This document shows, piece by piece, positions 41,674 to 50,473 of a DNA stretch of 50,473 nt (positions are counted from its first letter, which is position 1; the number at the start of each line of letters is the position of its first letter). A program made the translations under genes and the position numbers. The notes under the pieces were generated by a model. It ran no database searches and was not told where the DNA came from. It saw only the letters and a program-made list of their open reading frames with translations. This stretch comes from an uncultured Acidimicrobiales bacterium (GTDB lineage Bacteria; Actinomycetota; Acidimicrobiia; Acidimicrobiales; SHLQ01), in contig CAKZVC010000060.1 of the NCBI GenBank assembly GCA_937922235.1, positions 1-50,473 of the forward strand, in the 5' to 3' direction.

Positions 41674-43782
41674 GTGAGTAAATCGTCACCATCACCATCC
41701 GCAGCAGAGGCAATCGCCTCGTTTCCTCGCCGTCACGCCACCACAAGGCGCTTCACCCTCGGGGCTCCACGGTCGTTCACGGTGTCCGCTTCGGGCGACT
41801 CTGCACTGTTTCTGCGGTCATCAGGTCCCGTTGATGCAAGCAACAGCCTGTGGCACGTTCGCCCCGGCCAGGAACCCTCGGTGCTGTTCTCTGCCGACGG
41901 AAGCGGCGAAGGAGAACTGACCGATGCCGAGAAGGCCCGCCGGGAGCGCATGCGAGAGCAAGCATCGGGTGTGGTGTCGTACTCAGCCCGCCCCGACGGG
42001 TCCGAAGCGGTCTTCGCACTCGGAGGCGCCCTTCACCGAGTCGACGTGACGACCGGTGAGACCGCTGAAGTCGCAAGCGACGGCAACGTCTTCGATCCGA
42101 CGTTTGAGCCCAAGGGCGACCGGATCGCCTACGTCAGCGGATCGACGCTGCGCATCACCGGTGATGGCGGCGACCGACTCGTACCGGGCATGGCCGACGA
42201 CGACAGCCTGGTGTCCTGGGGTTCCGCCGAATTTGTTGCTGCCGAAGAGATGGGCCGTGGACGGGGTTATTGGTGGTCGCCTGCAGGCCAACGAATGGCG
42301 GTCTGTCGCGTCGACACCGCCGCTGTGCCACAGTGGTGGATTTCGTCTCCGGAGGACCCGGGAAAGGCTCCTCGCGATATCCGCTACCCGGCCGCTGGTA
42401 CGACGAACGCCGATGTGCAGCTGTGGATCGTCGATGTCGATGACGGCCCTGAGCGTCAGATCGATTGGCAGCACGGCGGAACCTACGAGTACCTGGCTGA
42501 TGTGCGCTGGGGTGGCCGCCTGCTACTTACGGTGCAACCACGTGATCAGCGCACCCTGGTAGTGCTCGAGGTCGACCCTGACACTGGCGGAACGACCGAG
42601 GTGCTGCGACATGAGGACGAGTATTGGGTCGAGCTGCAACCGAACACCCCGCTCGACACCGGGGCCGACGCTGATTTCGGCATGGTCATGGTGGTCGATG
42701 TTCCGGGTGGGTCGCGGGCCCTTGAGGTCGATGGGACGATCATTGCTCCGGCTGGTGCGAACGTTCGCCAGTTGCTCGGCGTCGACGATGGTGCGCTGTA
42801 CGCGACCCTGACGACTGACGCAACCGATTCAGTGATTGCCCGAATCTCAGCCGATGGGACGACGGAGTACCTCACTAACGCTGGCGACTATGCGAGCGGC
42901 GCATTCACTGGTGGCACGCTTGTTGTAGTTACGGCGGCGGCCGATGCCGACACAACCCACGAGATTCGTTGGGCGGATGGAACGGTGACAGCTATCGAGT
43001 CGTTTGCGGCAGCACCAGGGTTTCCGTGCACGCCCGAGTTTCATGTGCTCGGCGATCGTGAGCTCAACGCTGCGGTGTGCTTGCCAGCGAACCACGATGG
43101 CTCGCCGTTGCCAGTTCTGCTCGATCCGTACGGCGGCCCGCACGCGCAACGAGTCCTCCGAGCCCGTAACCCGTACTCGACCTCGCAATGGTTTGCCGAG
43201 CAAGGCTTCGCAGTAGTCGTCATCGACGGCCGGGGAACGCCAGGTCGAGGCCCCGACTTCGAACGGGAGATCTGGGGCGACTTCGCAACAAAGGTCCTCG
43301 ACGACCAGATCGACGCGCTGCACGCGCTGGCAGCTACTCGCCCCGAATTCGACCTTGACCGCGTCGGCATCCGCGGATGGTCGTTCGGCGGCTACCTCGC
43401 TGCACTTGCCGTCATGAGACGCCCAGATGCTGTGCACGCCGCGGTGGCTGGCGCTCCGGTAACCGACTGGTCGTTGTACGACACCCACTACACCGAGCGG
43501 TACATCGGCCATCCGGGTCAGCATCCCGAGAACTACGAACGCAGCAGCTTGCTCACCGACGCACCGAACCTCGCCCGGCCGTTGATGCTGATCCACGGAT
43601 TGGCCGATGACAATGTCGTTGCCGCGCACACGTTGGTGTTGTCGCAGGCACTCCTCGAGTCCGGCCGGCCGCACGAGGTGCTGCCGCTTAGTGGAGTGAC
43701 GCACATGACGCCCCAAGAGCAGGTGGCCGAAAATCTCTTGCACCTCCAGCGAGACTTTCTGCTCAACCATCTCGGCGGCTAG
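41674..43782 (+). CDS. Prolyl oligopeptidase/dipeptidyl-peptidase-IV-like serine peptidase (S9 family)
   Basis: The 702 residues from the GTG at 41674 comprise a DPP-IV-type beta-propeller (~40-430) with the N-terminal-anchoring double Glu (Glu191-Glu192 in AEEMGRGRGYWWSPAG), then the S9 hydrolase domain. The catalytic triad is Ser570 (GWSFGGYLA), Asp645 (GLADDNV) and His677 (GVTHMT). Such peptidases remove dipeptides, often Xaa-Pro, from peptide N-termini. There is no signal peptide, so a cytosolic role in peptide recycling is likely. An open frame extends upstream to 41188 but crosses the divergent gene and looks non-coding. The SDR gene starts nine bases after its stop. Confidence 0.93.
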   Translation: MSKSSPSPSAAEAIASFPRRHATTRRFTLGAPRSFTVSASGDSALFLRSSGPVDASNSLWHVRPGQEPSVLFSADGSGEGELTDAEKARRERMREQASGVVSYSARPDGSEAVFALGGALHRVDVTTGETAEVASDGNVFDPTFEPKGDRIAYVSGSTLRITGDGGDRLVPGMADDDSLVSWGSAEFVAAEEMGRGRGYWWSPAGQRMAVCRVDTAAVPQWWISSPEDPGKAPRDIRYPAAGTTNADVQLWIVDVDDGPERQIDWQHGGTYEYLADVRWGGRLLLTVQPRDQRTLVVLEVDPDTGGTTEVLRHEDEYWVELQPNTPLDTGADADFGMVMVVDVPGGSRALEVDGTIIAPAGANVRQLLGVDDGALYATLTTDATDSVIARISADGTTEYLTNAGDYASGAFTGGTLVVVTAAADADTTHEIRWADGTVTAIESFAAAPGFPCTPEFHVLGDRELNAAVCLPANHDGSPLPVLLDPYGGPHAQRVLRARNPYSTSQWFAEQGFAVVVIDGRGTPGRGPDFEREIWGDFATKVLDDQIDALHALAATRPEFDLDRVGIRGWSFGGYLAALAVMRRPDAVHAAVAGAPVTDWSLYDTHYTERYIGHPGQHPENYERSSLLTDAPNLARPLMLIHGLADDNVVAAHTLVLSQALLESGRPHEVLPLSGVTHMTPQEQVAENLLHLQRDFLLNHLGG

Positions 43783-43791
43783 CTTCGACCC

Positions 43792-44562
43792 ATGTTCGAT
43801 CCGCTCAGTACGTTCCGTCTCGATGGGAAAGTCGTCATCCTGACCGGGGCATCGTCCGGTCTCGGCGCTCGGTTTGCCCGAGTATGCGACGCGGCGGGGG
43901 CGTCGGTGGTGCTCGCTGCCCGCCGGCTTGAGCGGCTCGAAGTGCTCGCCAACGACCTGACGAATGCTGTTGCGGTGCGTGCTGATTTCAGCACCGATGA
44001 GGCAGCGCCTGCCTGCGTCGAAGCGGCCTTGTCACAGTTCGGCTCGATCGATGTCGTCGTCAACAACGCTGGCATCAGTCGGACGATCAAGGCCACCGAA
44101 GACACGATGGACGGCTTCCGAACCGAGCTCCAGGTCGATCTCGTGGGTCCGTACGACCTCGCAGCCCGCTCGGCGAAATGGATGATGGAGAACGACCGGC
44201 CAGGTTCGATCATCAACATCGCATCGATCGTTGGCAAGGTCGCCGGAGGACCACTTCCTCTTCCGGGGTACGCAGCCGCCAAGGGGGGCCTCGTGCAACT
44301 CACCCGTGAGCTCGCCAGCGAATGGGCGCGCAAGAACGTTCGGGTGAACGCGATCGGGCCTGGCTGGTTCGAGTCAGAGATGACCTCGGACGCCATGTTC
44401 AACGACGAGCGCGGCGTCGAGTTCATCAAGCGCGGCGCTCCAATGGGTCGCGGCGGGCGTGAACACGAGCTGGACGGCGCACTGCTGTTCCTCGCGAGCG
44501 AAGCAAGCTCCTACATGACCGGCCAGACGGTGTACGTCGACGGCGGTTGGACGATCGTCTAG
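43792..44562 (+). CDS. Short-chain dehydrogenase/reductase
   Basis: The 256 residues are a classical SDR: the cofactor motif TGASSGLG (~18-25), the NNAG motif (91-94), catalytic Ser145 (NIASIVG), Tyr160 and Lys164 (PGYAAAKGG), and the C-terminal GPGWFESEMT and VDGGWTIV ending. Such enzymes use NAD(P)H on alcohols and ketones, including FabG-like roles; the substrate is not assignable. It follows the DPP-IV-type peptidase by nine bases, probably co-transcribed, and its stop shares CTAG with the convergent lipoprotein gene. Confidence 0.9.
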   Translation: MFDPLSTFRLDGKVVILTGASSGLGARFARVCDAAGASVVLAARRLERLEVLANDLTNAVAVRADFSTDEAAPACVEAALSQFGSIDVVVNNAGISRTIKATEDTMDGFRTELQVDLVGPYDLAARSAKWMMENDRPGSIINIASIVGKVAGGPLPLPGYAAAKGGLVQLTRELASEWARKNVRVNAIGPGWFESEMTSDAMFNDERGVEFIKRGAPMGRGGREHELDGALLFLASEASSYMTGQTVYVDGGWTIV

Positions 44563-46235
44563 CCCAGGGGTGGGACGTCGATCAACAGCAGGTCGCCGAG
44601 TGCTTCGGCGCTGACGAACGCGTTGAGCGGCCCAACCGCAGCACCGAAGGCGCCCCGGCTCGTTCCGAACTCGATGCCCCCAGGCACGATCAGAACCGAG
44701 CTGAACAACGGGTAGTCACTGCTGGGTTCGGAGTTGAGCTCGGCAATGAACTCGTCGGTGCGCTCGAGCTCTTCAATGATGAGGGTGTTGAGCGCAGCCA
44801 AGTTGTCCATGTCGACGATGTCGCGGTGTTCGAGGACTCTCTCGCTCACGACATCGACGACGACCGACTCCTGCAAAAGGTTTGAATAGGCGCGACAGCA
44901 CGCGTACTCATAGGTCGACAAGCGAATCGAGATGGTGTCGCTGCTCACGTGGACGACCTCTGACGTCAGGTCGAACTCGCTGTCTCGTTCGGTGAGCGCA
45001 TCTTCTTTTGCATAGGCGAGCCAATCGTTGACGCTCGCGGCGACCTGGGCTTTTGTGGCTTCGGTGGCGAATGTGCCACCCGGCGTTGACGCAGCGAATA
45101 CTGGCAGCTTCGTCGTTGCGGTAATGGTGACGTCGTCCTTCGCAACCTCGACCGTCGTGGATTCGAATTCGAACGATGGCGTGGCCGGCTGGGGCGTCTC
45201 GCCGCCGACGATGGAGACCATGAACGTCGAGCTCTGTCGGAGTGCCTCGTTGCTTGCGAGGTCCAACGGCACATCGTCGAACTGCATAGTCAGTGTTTGG
45301 AAACCGTCGTGCTCTAACAGCCAGGTGTCGAGGCCGGTGACGTCTCGCTCGGCCGAGCCGTCATCTGGGGTGAGAGTGACCGTGATTGGTTGAGGCCCCC
45401 AGACACGTTGCAACGTCATGGTCTGGTCGCCTCGGGCGTCGAAGGTGAACGAGGTTCCAGCTTCGGAATCCCACGCTGCCACGACCGCTTCGCTCGAACC
45501 CGGAGCGAATTTGAGCTCTTCCTCAAGGGCAGGTTGCGGAGCGAGGTACGCAATGCGGGGACTTGTCGATGTTGGCACCAGCTCCGAGCCAGTGAGGACA
45601 TAGGAGGCTTTGACCAGGAAGTTCGGACAGCAGGCGCCCTGCGTGCCGTCGTATACCCACGCTGTCAGCGTGCCGTCGGCAATGCTCGTTCCGTGGAGCC
45701 CGCCAGTTGCTCGGTCGCCAAAGGACAGGTCGGCCAGCTCGACCGTCTCACCATCTTCCATGCCATACACGACAGCGTTGGCGAAGAACCCAGAACCACC
45801 GAAGCTCACGCCTGACGAAACAACCGCCTCATCGGCGCCGTCGCCCGTGAGATCGCCGTAGGACACGTCGGTGACCCGAAACCAGTAGAAGTCCTCATCA
45901 CCCCAGGCTCCATTTTCGGCCTCGCCGTCCTGCACTGTTGCGGTCACAACCTGCTCGAACCCAGAGTGTTCGTGGGTGAAGCCGTTCATGAAGTCGACGC
46001 TACGAATATCGGTCTCGACGGGCTCTTCGACCGTGCCGTCGGCCTCGTCTGGGTCGCTCGCGTCTTCCTCGGCCTCCGCAGTGTCGATGTCGGCGTTCTC
46101 GGGTTCAACCAAAACGGTCGTGACCGGAACGGTCGAGGACACGTCGGTGGCTGGAGTTGCCGTTGCTGTCGTGTCGCCACATGAGGCGAGGGCGATCGAC
46201 AGGATGAGGAGAACGAGTGGACGCGAGATCGACAT
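44559..46235 (-). CDS. Large lipoprotein with C-terminal DUF3298-like domain
   Basis: The 558 residues start at ATG 46235 with a lipoprotein signal (PLVLLILSIALASC). A Thr/Val/Glu linker follows, then a region with a calcium- or repeat-like segment (DVSYGDLTGDGADEAVVSSG) as seen in VCBS/FG-GAP-type proteins, a beta-rich middle, and a C-terminal part (~420-558) resembling DUF3298/RsiV-like domains. Cys pairs (GACCPNF; EYACCRAY) suggest disulfides. Function is unknown; an extracellular binding or sensor role is likely. It is divergent from the secreted RTX-repeat protein. Confidence 0.78.
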   Translation of the reverse strand: MSISRPLVLLILSIALASCGDTTATATPATDVSSTVPVTTVLVEPENADIDTAEAEEDASDPDEADGTVEEPVETDIRSVDFMNGFTHEHSGFEQVVTATVQDGEAENGAWGDEDFYWFRVTDVSYGDLTGDGADEAVVSSGVSFGGSGFFANAVVYGMEDGETVELADLSFGDRATGGLHGTSIADGTLTAWVYDGTQGACCPNFLVKASYVLTGSELVPTSTSPRIAYLAPQPALEEELKFAPGSSEAVVAAWDSEAGTSFTFDARGDQTMTLQRVWGPQPITVTLTPDDGSAERDVTGLDTWLLEHDGFQTLTMQFDDVPLDLASNEALRQSSTFMVSIVGGETPQPATPSFEFESTTVEVAKDDVTITATTKLPVFAASTPGGTFATEATKAQVAASVNDWLAYAKEDALTERDSEFDLTSEVVHVSSDTISIRLSTYEYACCRAYSNLLQESVVVDVVSERVLEHRDIVDMDNLAALNTLIIEELERTDEFIAELNSEPSSDYPLFSSVLIVPGGIEFGTSRGAFGAAVGPLNAFVSAEALGDLLLIDVPPLG

Positions 46236-46369
46236 GGTTGCAGTGTCGCAACGCCGAAGAGGTCTGTCGCTGGGGAGCGCCCCCTTCACCCTCTGCATGG
46301 CTGGCTAGCAGTAAAGGTAGATGCTGGTCGCGCCGAGACTTGAATGGCACGTACATCAGCGAGGCGGAT

Positions 46370-47821
46370 ATGAGAACAATTCTTCGAGCGGCGATGGTCG
46401 CAACAGCGGTGGCGGGCCTGGTTGCCGGCTCGATCGCAAGCGATACGTCTGTTGCGAGCGCGCAGTCGACGGCGGTGAACATCACCGTTGTGGAGCGGGT
46501 GTACAACAGCGACGGATTGCTCAGCACCAGTGATGTCGTCACGACGGTAGGCGGCGTTCCCGTTGAGGACGGTCAGGTCGTCGATATTACGCCGATGCTC
46601 GCTTCCAGCGCGGTGGTCGACTTTTGGAGCGAACCTGTAGCGGGGTACGACCAACACTTCGAGTGCTATCGCCCCGCAACTGGAGACAAGCTGCTCGGCT
46701 ATTACGTGACCGCAGATTTGCCCGATGCGCAGGGACTTGCTGATGCCGATCTCGTCGCCAATGACGAGATCACCTGCGTGTCCCATTCGATCCAGGCGCC
46801 AACGCCTGGCTGGACTAGCGAGATCCTTTCCGTCATCGAGGTCAACAACGCCCACGGCGGCACCCTCCGGGCCGAGAATATCGAGCTCAATATTGATGGG
46901 ACGACAGGCTCTCCGCTCTTTGGCCGTTCCGTCTTGGTCGACCGCTTTGGTCCGGAGTTCTCCGTTAGTAGCCGAGCCCATGTGCTCTACGACGATGGTC
47001 CTGTGCAGCTACTCGTCGAACGCGTCGAGGGCTATACGATCTCTATCGGCTGCCAAATTATGGAGCCCAACGTCTACTTTGTCGATGAGGAGTTCGTCAT
47101 CGACAGTGACCCGGCGACCTTCATGTTCACTCCTGGCGTCGACAATGCCTGCTTGGTCGTGTTCGCTGACACTGAGCCTGAGCCTGAGCCTGAGCCAGAA
47201 CCTGAACCTGAACCTGAACCAGAACCAGAACCAGAACCAGTTCCGACGTGTAACGGCCTTGCTGTCACGGTGGACCTTGGAAAGGGGCAGGTGCCGACCA
47301 ACGGTGACGATGTCATCCGCGGCACCGCCGGAGACGATGTCATCAACGCCTTGAGCGGTAACGACACCATCTGTGCTCTGCAGGGCAATGACACGATCTA
47401 CGGTGCTGACGGCTTCGACCGAGTCTTCGCAGGCGGAGGCAACGACGTGGTGCTTGGCGGAGTGGGCAACGACCGCCTTGTCGGCGGCTCCGGGGACGAC
47501 ATGTTGCTCGGAGGTACGGGGAACGATCGGCTCCGAGGAGGGGTCGGCGACGACATCATCCAAGGCGGCAACGGCAAGGATCGTCTCGTCGGTGGCACCG
47601 GTGACGACATCCTTCGTGGCGGGTCAGCCGACGATCATCTCTTTGGAAACCTTGGACGCGATCGGCTCTTTGGCGGTGCGGGCAATGACGTCCTGCGCGG
47701 CGGTGCATGGCTCGACGCCATGGACGGCGGCGCGGGCTCCAACGACGGCTGCACGTTGTCCGATCCGGCGGGACACAGCGAGATTCGCGTGGGTTGCGAA
47801 GGCGGCGTCTTCGGTCGTTAA
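46370..47821 (+). CDS. Secreted RTX (hemolysin-type calcium-binding) repeat protein
   Basis: The 483 residues start at ATG 46370 with a signal peptide (AAMVATAVAGLVAGSIASDTSVASAQ). An N-terminal beta domain of unknown type (~30-265) is followed by an 11-fold Glu-Pro linker. C-terminal RTX nonapeptides follow (GNDRLVGGSGDD, GTGNDRLRGGVGDD, GTGDDILRGG, GAGNDVLRGG), which form a calcium-loaded beta-roll outside the cell. The last residues hold two cysteines (NDGCTLS; RVGCEGG). No enzyme or adhesin domain is evident and no type I exporter is near; export by Sec is indicated by the N-terminal signal. The stop overlaps the convergent gene by four bases. Confidence 0.85.
   Translation: MRTILRAAMVATAVAGLVAGSIASDTSVASAQSTAVNITVVERVYNSDGLLSTSDVVTTVGGVPVEDGQVVDITPMLASSAVVDFWSEPVAGYDQHFECYRPATGDKLLGYYVTADLPDAQGLADADLVANDEITCVSHSIQAPTPGWTSEILSVIEVNNAHGGTLRAENIELNIDGTTGSPLFGRSVLVDRFGPEFSVSSRAHVLYDDGPVQLLVERVEGYTISIGCQIMEPNVYFVDEEFVIDSDPATFMFTPGVDNACLVVFADTEPEPEPEPEPEPEPEPEPEPEPVPTCNGLAVTVDLGKGQVPTNGDDVIRGTAGDDVINALSGNDTICALQGNDTIYGADGFDRVFAGGGNDVVLGGVGNDRLVGGSGDDMLLGGTGNDRLRGGVGDDIIQGGNGKDRLVGGTGDDILRGGSADDHLFGNLGRDRLFGGAGNDVLRGGAWLDAMDGGAGSNDGCTLSDPAGHSEIRVGCEGGVFGR
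47174..47239 (+). repeat. Eleven tandem Glu-Pro codon pairs
   Basis: Sixty-six bases encode EP eleven times. The units are blocks of GAGCCT, GAACCT and GAACCA, indicating stepwise duplication. It links the N-terminal domain and the RTX repeats and is a likely site of length variation. Confidence 0.92.
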
Positions 47822-48648
47822 GCGATCCGGCCTAGCGCCTTCATGCGATCAGTAACGGCCTCGACCATGGAAGGGTCGATGGGTTCGTCGGCGGGCGTCC
47901 AATCGACTTGGCGTACCCACTCGAGTGCGCCCTCGAATTCGAGGCCATAACGATCGACGACGAACTGGGCCAGGCTGGCGTCGAGCTCGAGGCTTTCGGC
48001 TCGGCCACGGGCCACCTCTGAAATCGCAGCAGCGAGCCCTGGCTGAGCAGCGGAGAACGCAGCTGTGGCGGCAACGGCGAAGCTTGGCCATGGAGTTGGG
48101 AAGATCCCAACTCGCTTGAACGTTCCATCGTCGACGTGAGGTTGGGTCATCGACATGTTCCAGAGAAACACCTCAGCATCTCCCGCGGGAAGTGCGGCGA
48201 GCGCTCCGTCGAGGTTGCCGACGGGGACGAAGCGGTCGTCGGTGAGGGTCCAGCCCTTCTCGTCGGCGAGCACTCTGCTCATCAGATCGGAGCCCGACCC
48301 AAACCGTGAAATTGCGAACCGTCCGCCTTCGACCTCGTCGATGGTCTCGGCGGCAGCGGTTCCGGCTGCGTGCACGCCCCAGAGAAGTGGCGAGCTCACC
48401 CAAATCGAGACGAGCTCAGACGGGTTGCCGTTCGCGATTGCGGTAATCGCTCCCTCGGTGAGGGGCGTGGCCATATCGATCTCGCCGGCTTCAAGAGCCT
48501 TCATGATCGCTCCGGTGCCGCCCGGGAAGTCGATCCACTCGACGGTGACGCCAAGGTCATCGAACGCATCTTCATCGATGGCCAGATGCCACGGCAGGTT
48601 GAAGTGCTCGGGAACCCCGCCAACGCGAACCGTGGTGCGCTCGCTCAT
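47818..48648 (-). CDS. Periplasmic-binding-like protein without signal peptide
   Basis: The 276 residues resemble the SsuA/THI5-like type II binding fold: TVRVGGVPEHFNLPWHLAIDED, VEWIDFPGGTGAIMKALEAGEIDMATPLTEGAITAI, GRFAISRFGSGSDLMSRVLAD, WPSFAVAATAAF. There is no signal peptide or lipobox, so it acts in the cytosol, unlike ABC-transporter receptors. I recall a similar signal-less family that includes a Candida protein (Ca3427); ligand and role are unknown. Its ATG overlaps the valyl-tRNA synthetase stop (ATGA, 48645-48648), implying translational coupling. Confidence 0.8.
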   Translation of the reverse strand: MSERTTVRVGGVPEHFNLPWHLAIDEDAFDDLGVTVEWIDFPGGTGAIMKALEAGEIDMATPLTEGAITAIANGNPSELVSIWVSSPLLWGVHAAGTAAAETIDEVEGGRFAISRFGSGSDLMSRVLADEKGWTLTDDRFVPVGNLDGALAALPAGDAEVFLWNMSMTQPHVDDGTFKRVGIFPTPWPSFAVAATAAFSAAQPGLAAAISEVARGRAESLELDASLAQFVVDRYGLEFEGALEWVRQVDWTPADEPIDPSMVEAVTDRMKALGRIA

Positions 48649-50473
48649 CCAAGACCCTCGAGCGCGGCGTGGGCAGTTGCTAGGTCGGCCTCGGCAGCTG
48701 CGAGCATGTCTCGAGTTTCCTGCACCAGGTGCTCGGGGGCACCCTTCACGTAGCCCTCGTTCGACAGCTTGCCGGTGAAGCCAGCGATCTGCTTCGTCTT
48801 GGTCTCGATCACACCCTGCAGACGTTCGCGTTCGGCGTCGAAGTCGACTTCGTCAGCCAAGCCAGACAGGTTGACCTGCGAGCCTTCGAACGCCAGAGGC
48901 GACGAAACGGGCGGTATGCCATCGTCGGCGTTTCCAACCTCGGCGACGCCTGCGAGTGTCTCGACAAGGCCTCCGGTAGCGGCGATCAGCTCAAGCACCG
49001 GGACTGGTGCATGCAAGGTGATGCGCTGCTTGGGCTTGACGTTCTGCTTGGCCCGAAGGGTTCGGATCTCGGTCGTGAGGCGGTAGGCCCGATCGAAGTC
49101 GGTGACCACGGCGTCGTTGACGAGCGCCGCATCGACTACCGGCCAGGCGGCACTGGCGAGGAGCTCGTTGGCTGGTAGTTCGAGCCCGGTGATCTCGCCC
49201 TTGCGAGCGTCGGAGACATGCGGCCAGAGGGTTTCGGTGATGAACGGGCACACCGGGTGCATGAGGCGAAGCGATGCATCGAGCACCGCCCCGAGCACGG
49301 CCTGTTGAGCTCCGTCGTTATCGAGCGTGGGCTTGATCGCTTCGAGGTAGCGATCGCACACGTCGTTCCAGATGAAGCCGTAGAGCGTGTCGGCGTAGAC
49401 GTTGAACTGGTAGTTGGCGACCGCGTCTTCCAAGGTGGCGATCGTCGAGGCCAGGCGAGACAGAATCCACTGGTCGACGAAGCGAGTCGAGCTCACGTCG
49501 ACCGGCTCTGCGGAACCGCTCGCAGTGGCGTCGTCAAGGCTGCCGAGTCGACCGATCGCAAAGCGAACGGCGTTCCAGACCTTGTTCGAGAAGTTGCGCC
49601 CTCCGTCGAACTTGGCGGAGGTGTTGCGGGCGAGCGGGGTGTCGTCTGACGGTTGCACTGCACCTGCAGCAACGCCGTAGGCACTGACCATCGTCTTGGT
49701 CGGGTCGCTCGGGCTGGTCTGGGTTGGCGCTGCGACCTGGTGACCGGCCTTGGTGGTGATGAACTCGGGCGTGAACGCATCGCCGCTGTGCGGGCAGACC
49801 ATGTCGACGGGCATGCGGACATCTTGGGTGTCGGTGGTCATCTGCACGAGCGTGAATCGCATGGCGTCAGCACCGTGGCTATAGATGATGTCGCGCGGGT
49901 CGACGCCATTGCCGAGGCTCTTCGACATCTTCTGTCCGTGGCCGTCCTGCACCATGGCGTGAATGAACACGTCGGTGTACGGCAGCTGGCCATCGAGGAA
50001 GTAGCGGTTGAACATCACCATGCGGCTAACCCACAGAGTGATGATCTCGCGGGCGGTGCTCAGCAGCGAGGTTGGGTTGAACGTCTGCAACAGGTCGGAG
50101 CCGTTGCCGGTGGTTTCTGGGAAGTCCTGCGGGTATGGCCAACCCATGGTCGACATTGGCCACAGTGCAGAGGAGAACCAGGTATCGAGCACGTCGGGGT
50201 CGCGGGTGAAGCCGTCGGCCTCAAGCGCAGCTACGAGGGCAGCTTCATCCATCGAGTCGTCGTCACGAGGTTCGTGCGTCAGCGTGCTTTGCGGTGGCAC
50301 ACAGACCGATTCGACCCACTCGTCGTCGGTGACCTGGCGAGACGAGTACGCCGCACCTGCGGCGGTCCACTGCTCGCCAGCGCCGGTCGGCGCTTCACCG
50401 CTTGCACGACTCCAAACCGGGATCTGGTGCCCCCACCAGAGCTGGCGGCTAATGCACCAGTCGCGGATTCCCT
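48645..50473 (-). CDS. valS: Valyl-tRNA synthetase, N-terminal part outside the window
   Basis: The frame is open from the stop at 48645 to the last base, so the start and the HIGH motif lie beyond the window. Visible parts are the class I catalytic region (IRDWCISRQLWWGHQIPVW at the very edge), the Zn/editing-proximal DEWVESVC stretch, DPDVLDTWFSSALWPMSTMGWP, the KMSKS loop (GQKMSKSLGNG), the anticodon-binding domain, and a C-terminal coiled-coil arm (VDFDAERERLQGVIETKTKQ...AHAALE) typical of ValS. The enzyme charges tRNA-Val. A downstream binding-like gene overlaps its stop. Confidence 0.96.
   Translation of the reverse strand, partial: GIRDWCISRQLWWGHQIPVWSRASGEAPTGAGEQWTAAGAAYSSRQVTDDEWVESVCVPPQSTLTHEPRDDDSMDEAALVAALEADGFTRDPDVLDTWFSSALWPMSTMGWPYPQDFPETTGNGSDLLQTFNPTSLLSTAREIITLWVSRMVMFNRYFLDGQLPYTDVFIHAMVQDGHGQKMSKSLGNGVDPRDIIYSHGADAMRFTLVQMTTDTQDVRMPVDMVCPHSGDAFTPEFITTKAGHQVAAPTQTSPSDPTKTMVSAYGVAAGAVQPSDDTPLARNTSAKFDGGRNFSNKVWNAVRFAIGRLGSLDDATASGSAEPVDVSSTRFVDQWILSRLASTIATLEDAVANYQFNVYADTLYGFIWNDVCDRYLEAIKPTLDNDGAQQAVLGAVLDASLRLMHPVCPFITETLWPHVSDARKGEITGLELPANELLASAAWPVVDAALVNDAVVTDFDRAYRLTTEIRTLRAKQNVKPKQRITLHAPVPVLELIAATGGLVETLAGVAEVGNADDGIPPVSSPLAFEGSQVNLSGLADEVDFDAERERLQGVIETKTKQIAGFTGKLSNEGYVKGAPEHLVQETRDMLAAAEADLATAHAALEGLG

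Overview
The window looks like a high-GC actinomycete chromosome, most plausibly an Acidimicrobiia/Ilumatobacter-type lineage. The reasons are GC-rich codon use, Thr-rich lipoprotein linkers, an F420-type luciferase-like oxidoreductase, a PAC2-family protein, DUF2510-RDD architecture and a fused indolepyruvate:ferredoxin oxidoreductase. The taxonomic call is inference, because no rRNA gene is present. I saw no tRNA, rRNA, CRISPR array or insertion sequence. Gene density is very high: no gene-free stretch reaches 300 bases, and five convergent pairs share complementary stop codons in a 4-nt overlap.

Layout. 1-4900: two envelope proteins with BON/OmpA-like parts, an orphan Clp-N-domain protein, PII, an ArsC-like reductase whose catalytic cysteine codon is an in-frame TGA followed by a SECIS-like hairpin (strong selenoprotein candidate, usually mis-annotated as an 87-residue fragment), and a zincin lipoprotein. 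4900-9800: DNA-3-methyladenine glycosylase I, a molybdopterin oxidoreductase, an SRPBCC protein, a long perfect palindrome, and a HupE/UreJ-type membrane protein.

9905-21184 is a nonribosomal peptide locus. An acyl-CoA-dehydrogenase-like flavoprotein is divergent from a stand-alone adenylation enzyme, a carrier protein and a 2,670-residue NRPS (C-A-PCP-C-A-PCP-TE). The dehydrogenase/A/PCP trio has the architecture used to oxidise aminoacyl-carrier proteins (prolyl to pyrrolyl in known systems). The first NRPS adenylation domain is interrupted between core motifs A8 and A9 by a complete PP-loop ATPase domain resembling N-acetyl-sugar amidotransferases (WbpG type). Its substrate-pocket residues read almost exactly like the asparagine code. 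I regard this interrupted A domain as the most novel system in the window.

21188-26857 (minus strand) holds two adjacent enzymes that each carry an N-terminal Rieske domain, one on an FMN glutamate-synthase-like domain and one on a ThDP enzyme, then an unknown protein and an LLM oxidoreductase. 27052-29524: an AAA ATPase behind an AT-rich dyad promoter, a NYN-domain nuclease-like protein and a HAD hydrolase, closed by a Rho-independent terminator. 29585-33260: a CapA-like lipoprotein, an unknown lipoprotein, a site-2-type protease and an AcuI-like reductase. 33269-37390: an Lrp regulator divergent from indolepyruvate:ferredoxin oxidoreductase. 37387-47821: a metallophosphoesterase with altered metal motifs, PAC2, RDD, KAS III, an Ala/Glu-rich protein, a DPP-IV-type peptidase, an SDR, a lipoprotein and a secreted RTX-repeat protein. 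47818-50473: a cytosolic periplasmic-binding-like protein translationally coupled to valyl-tRNA synthetase, whose N-terminus lies beyond the window.
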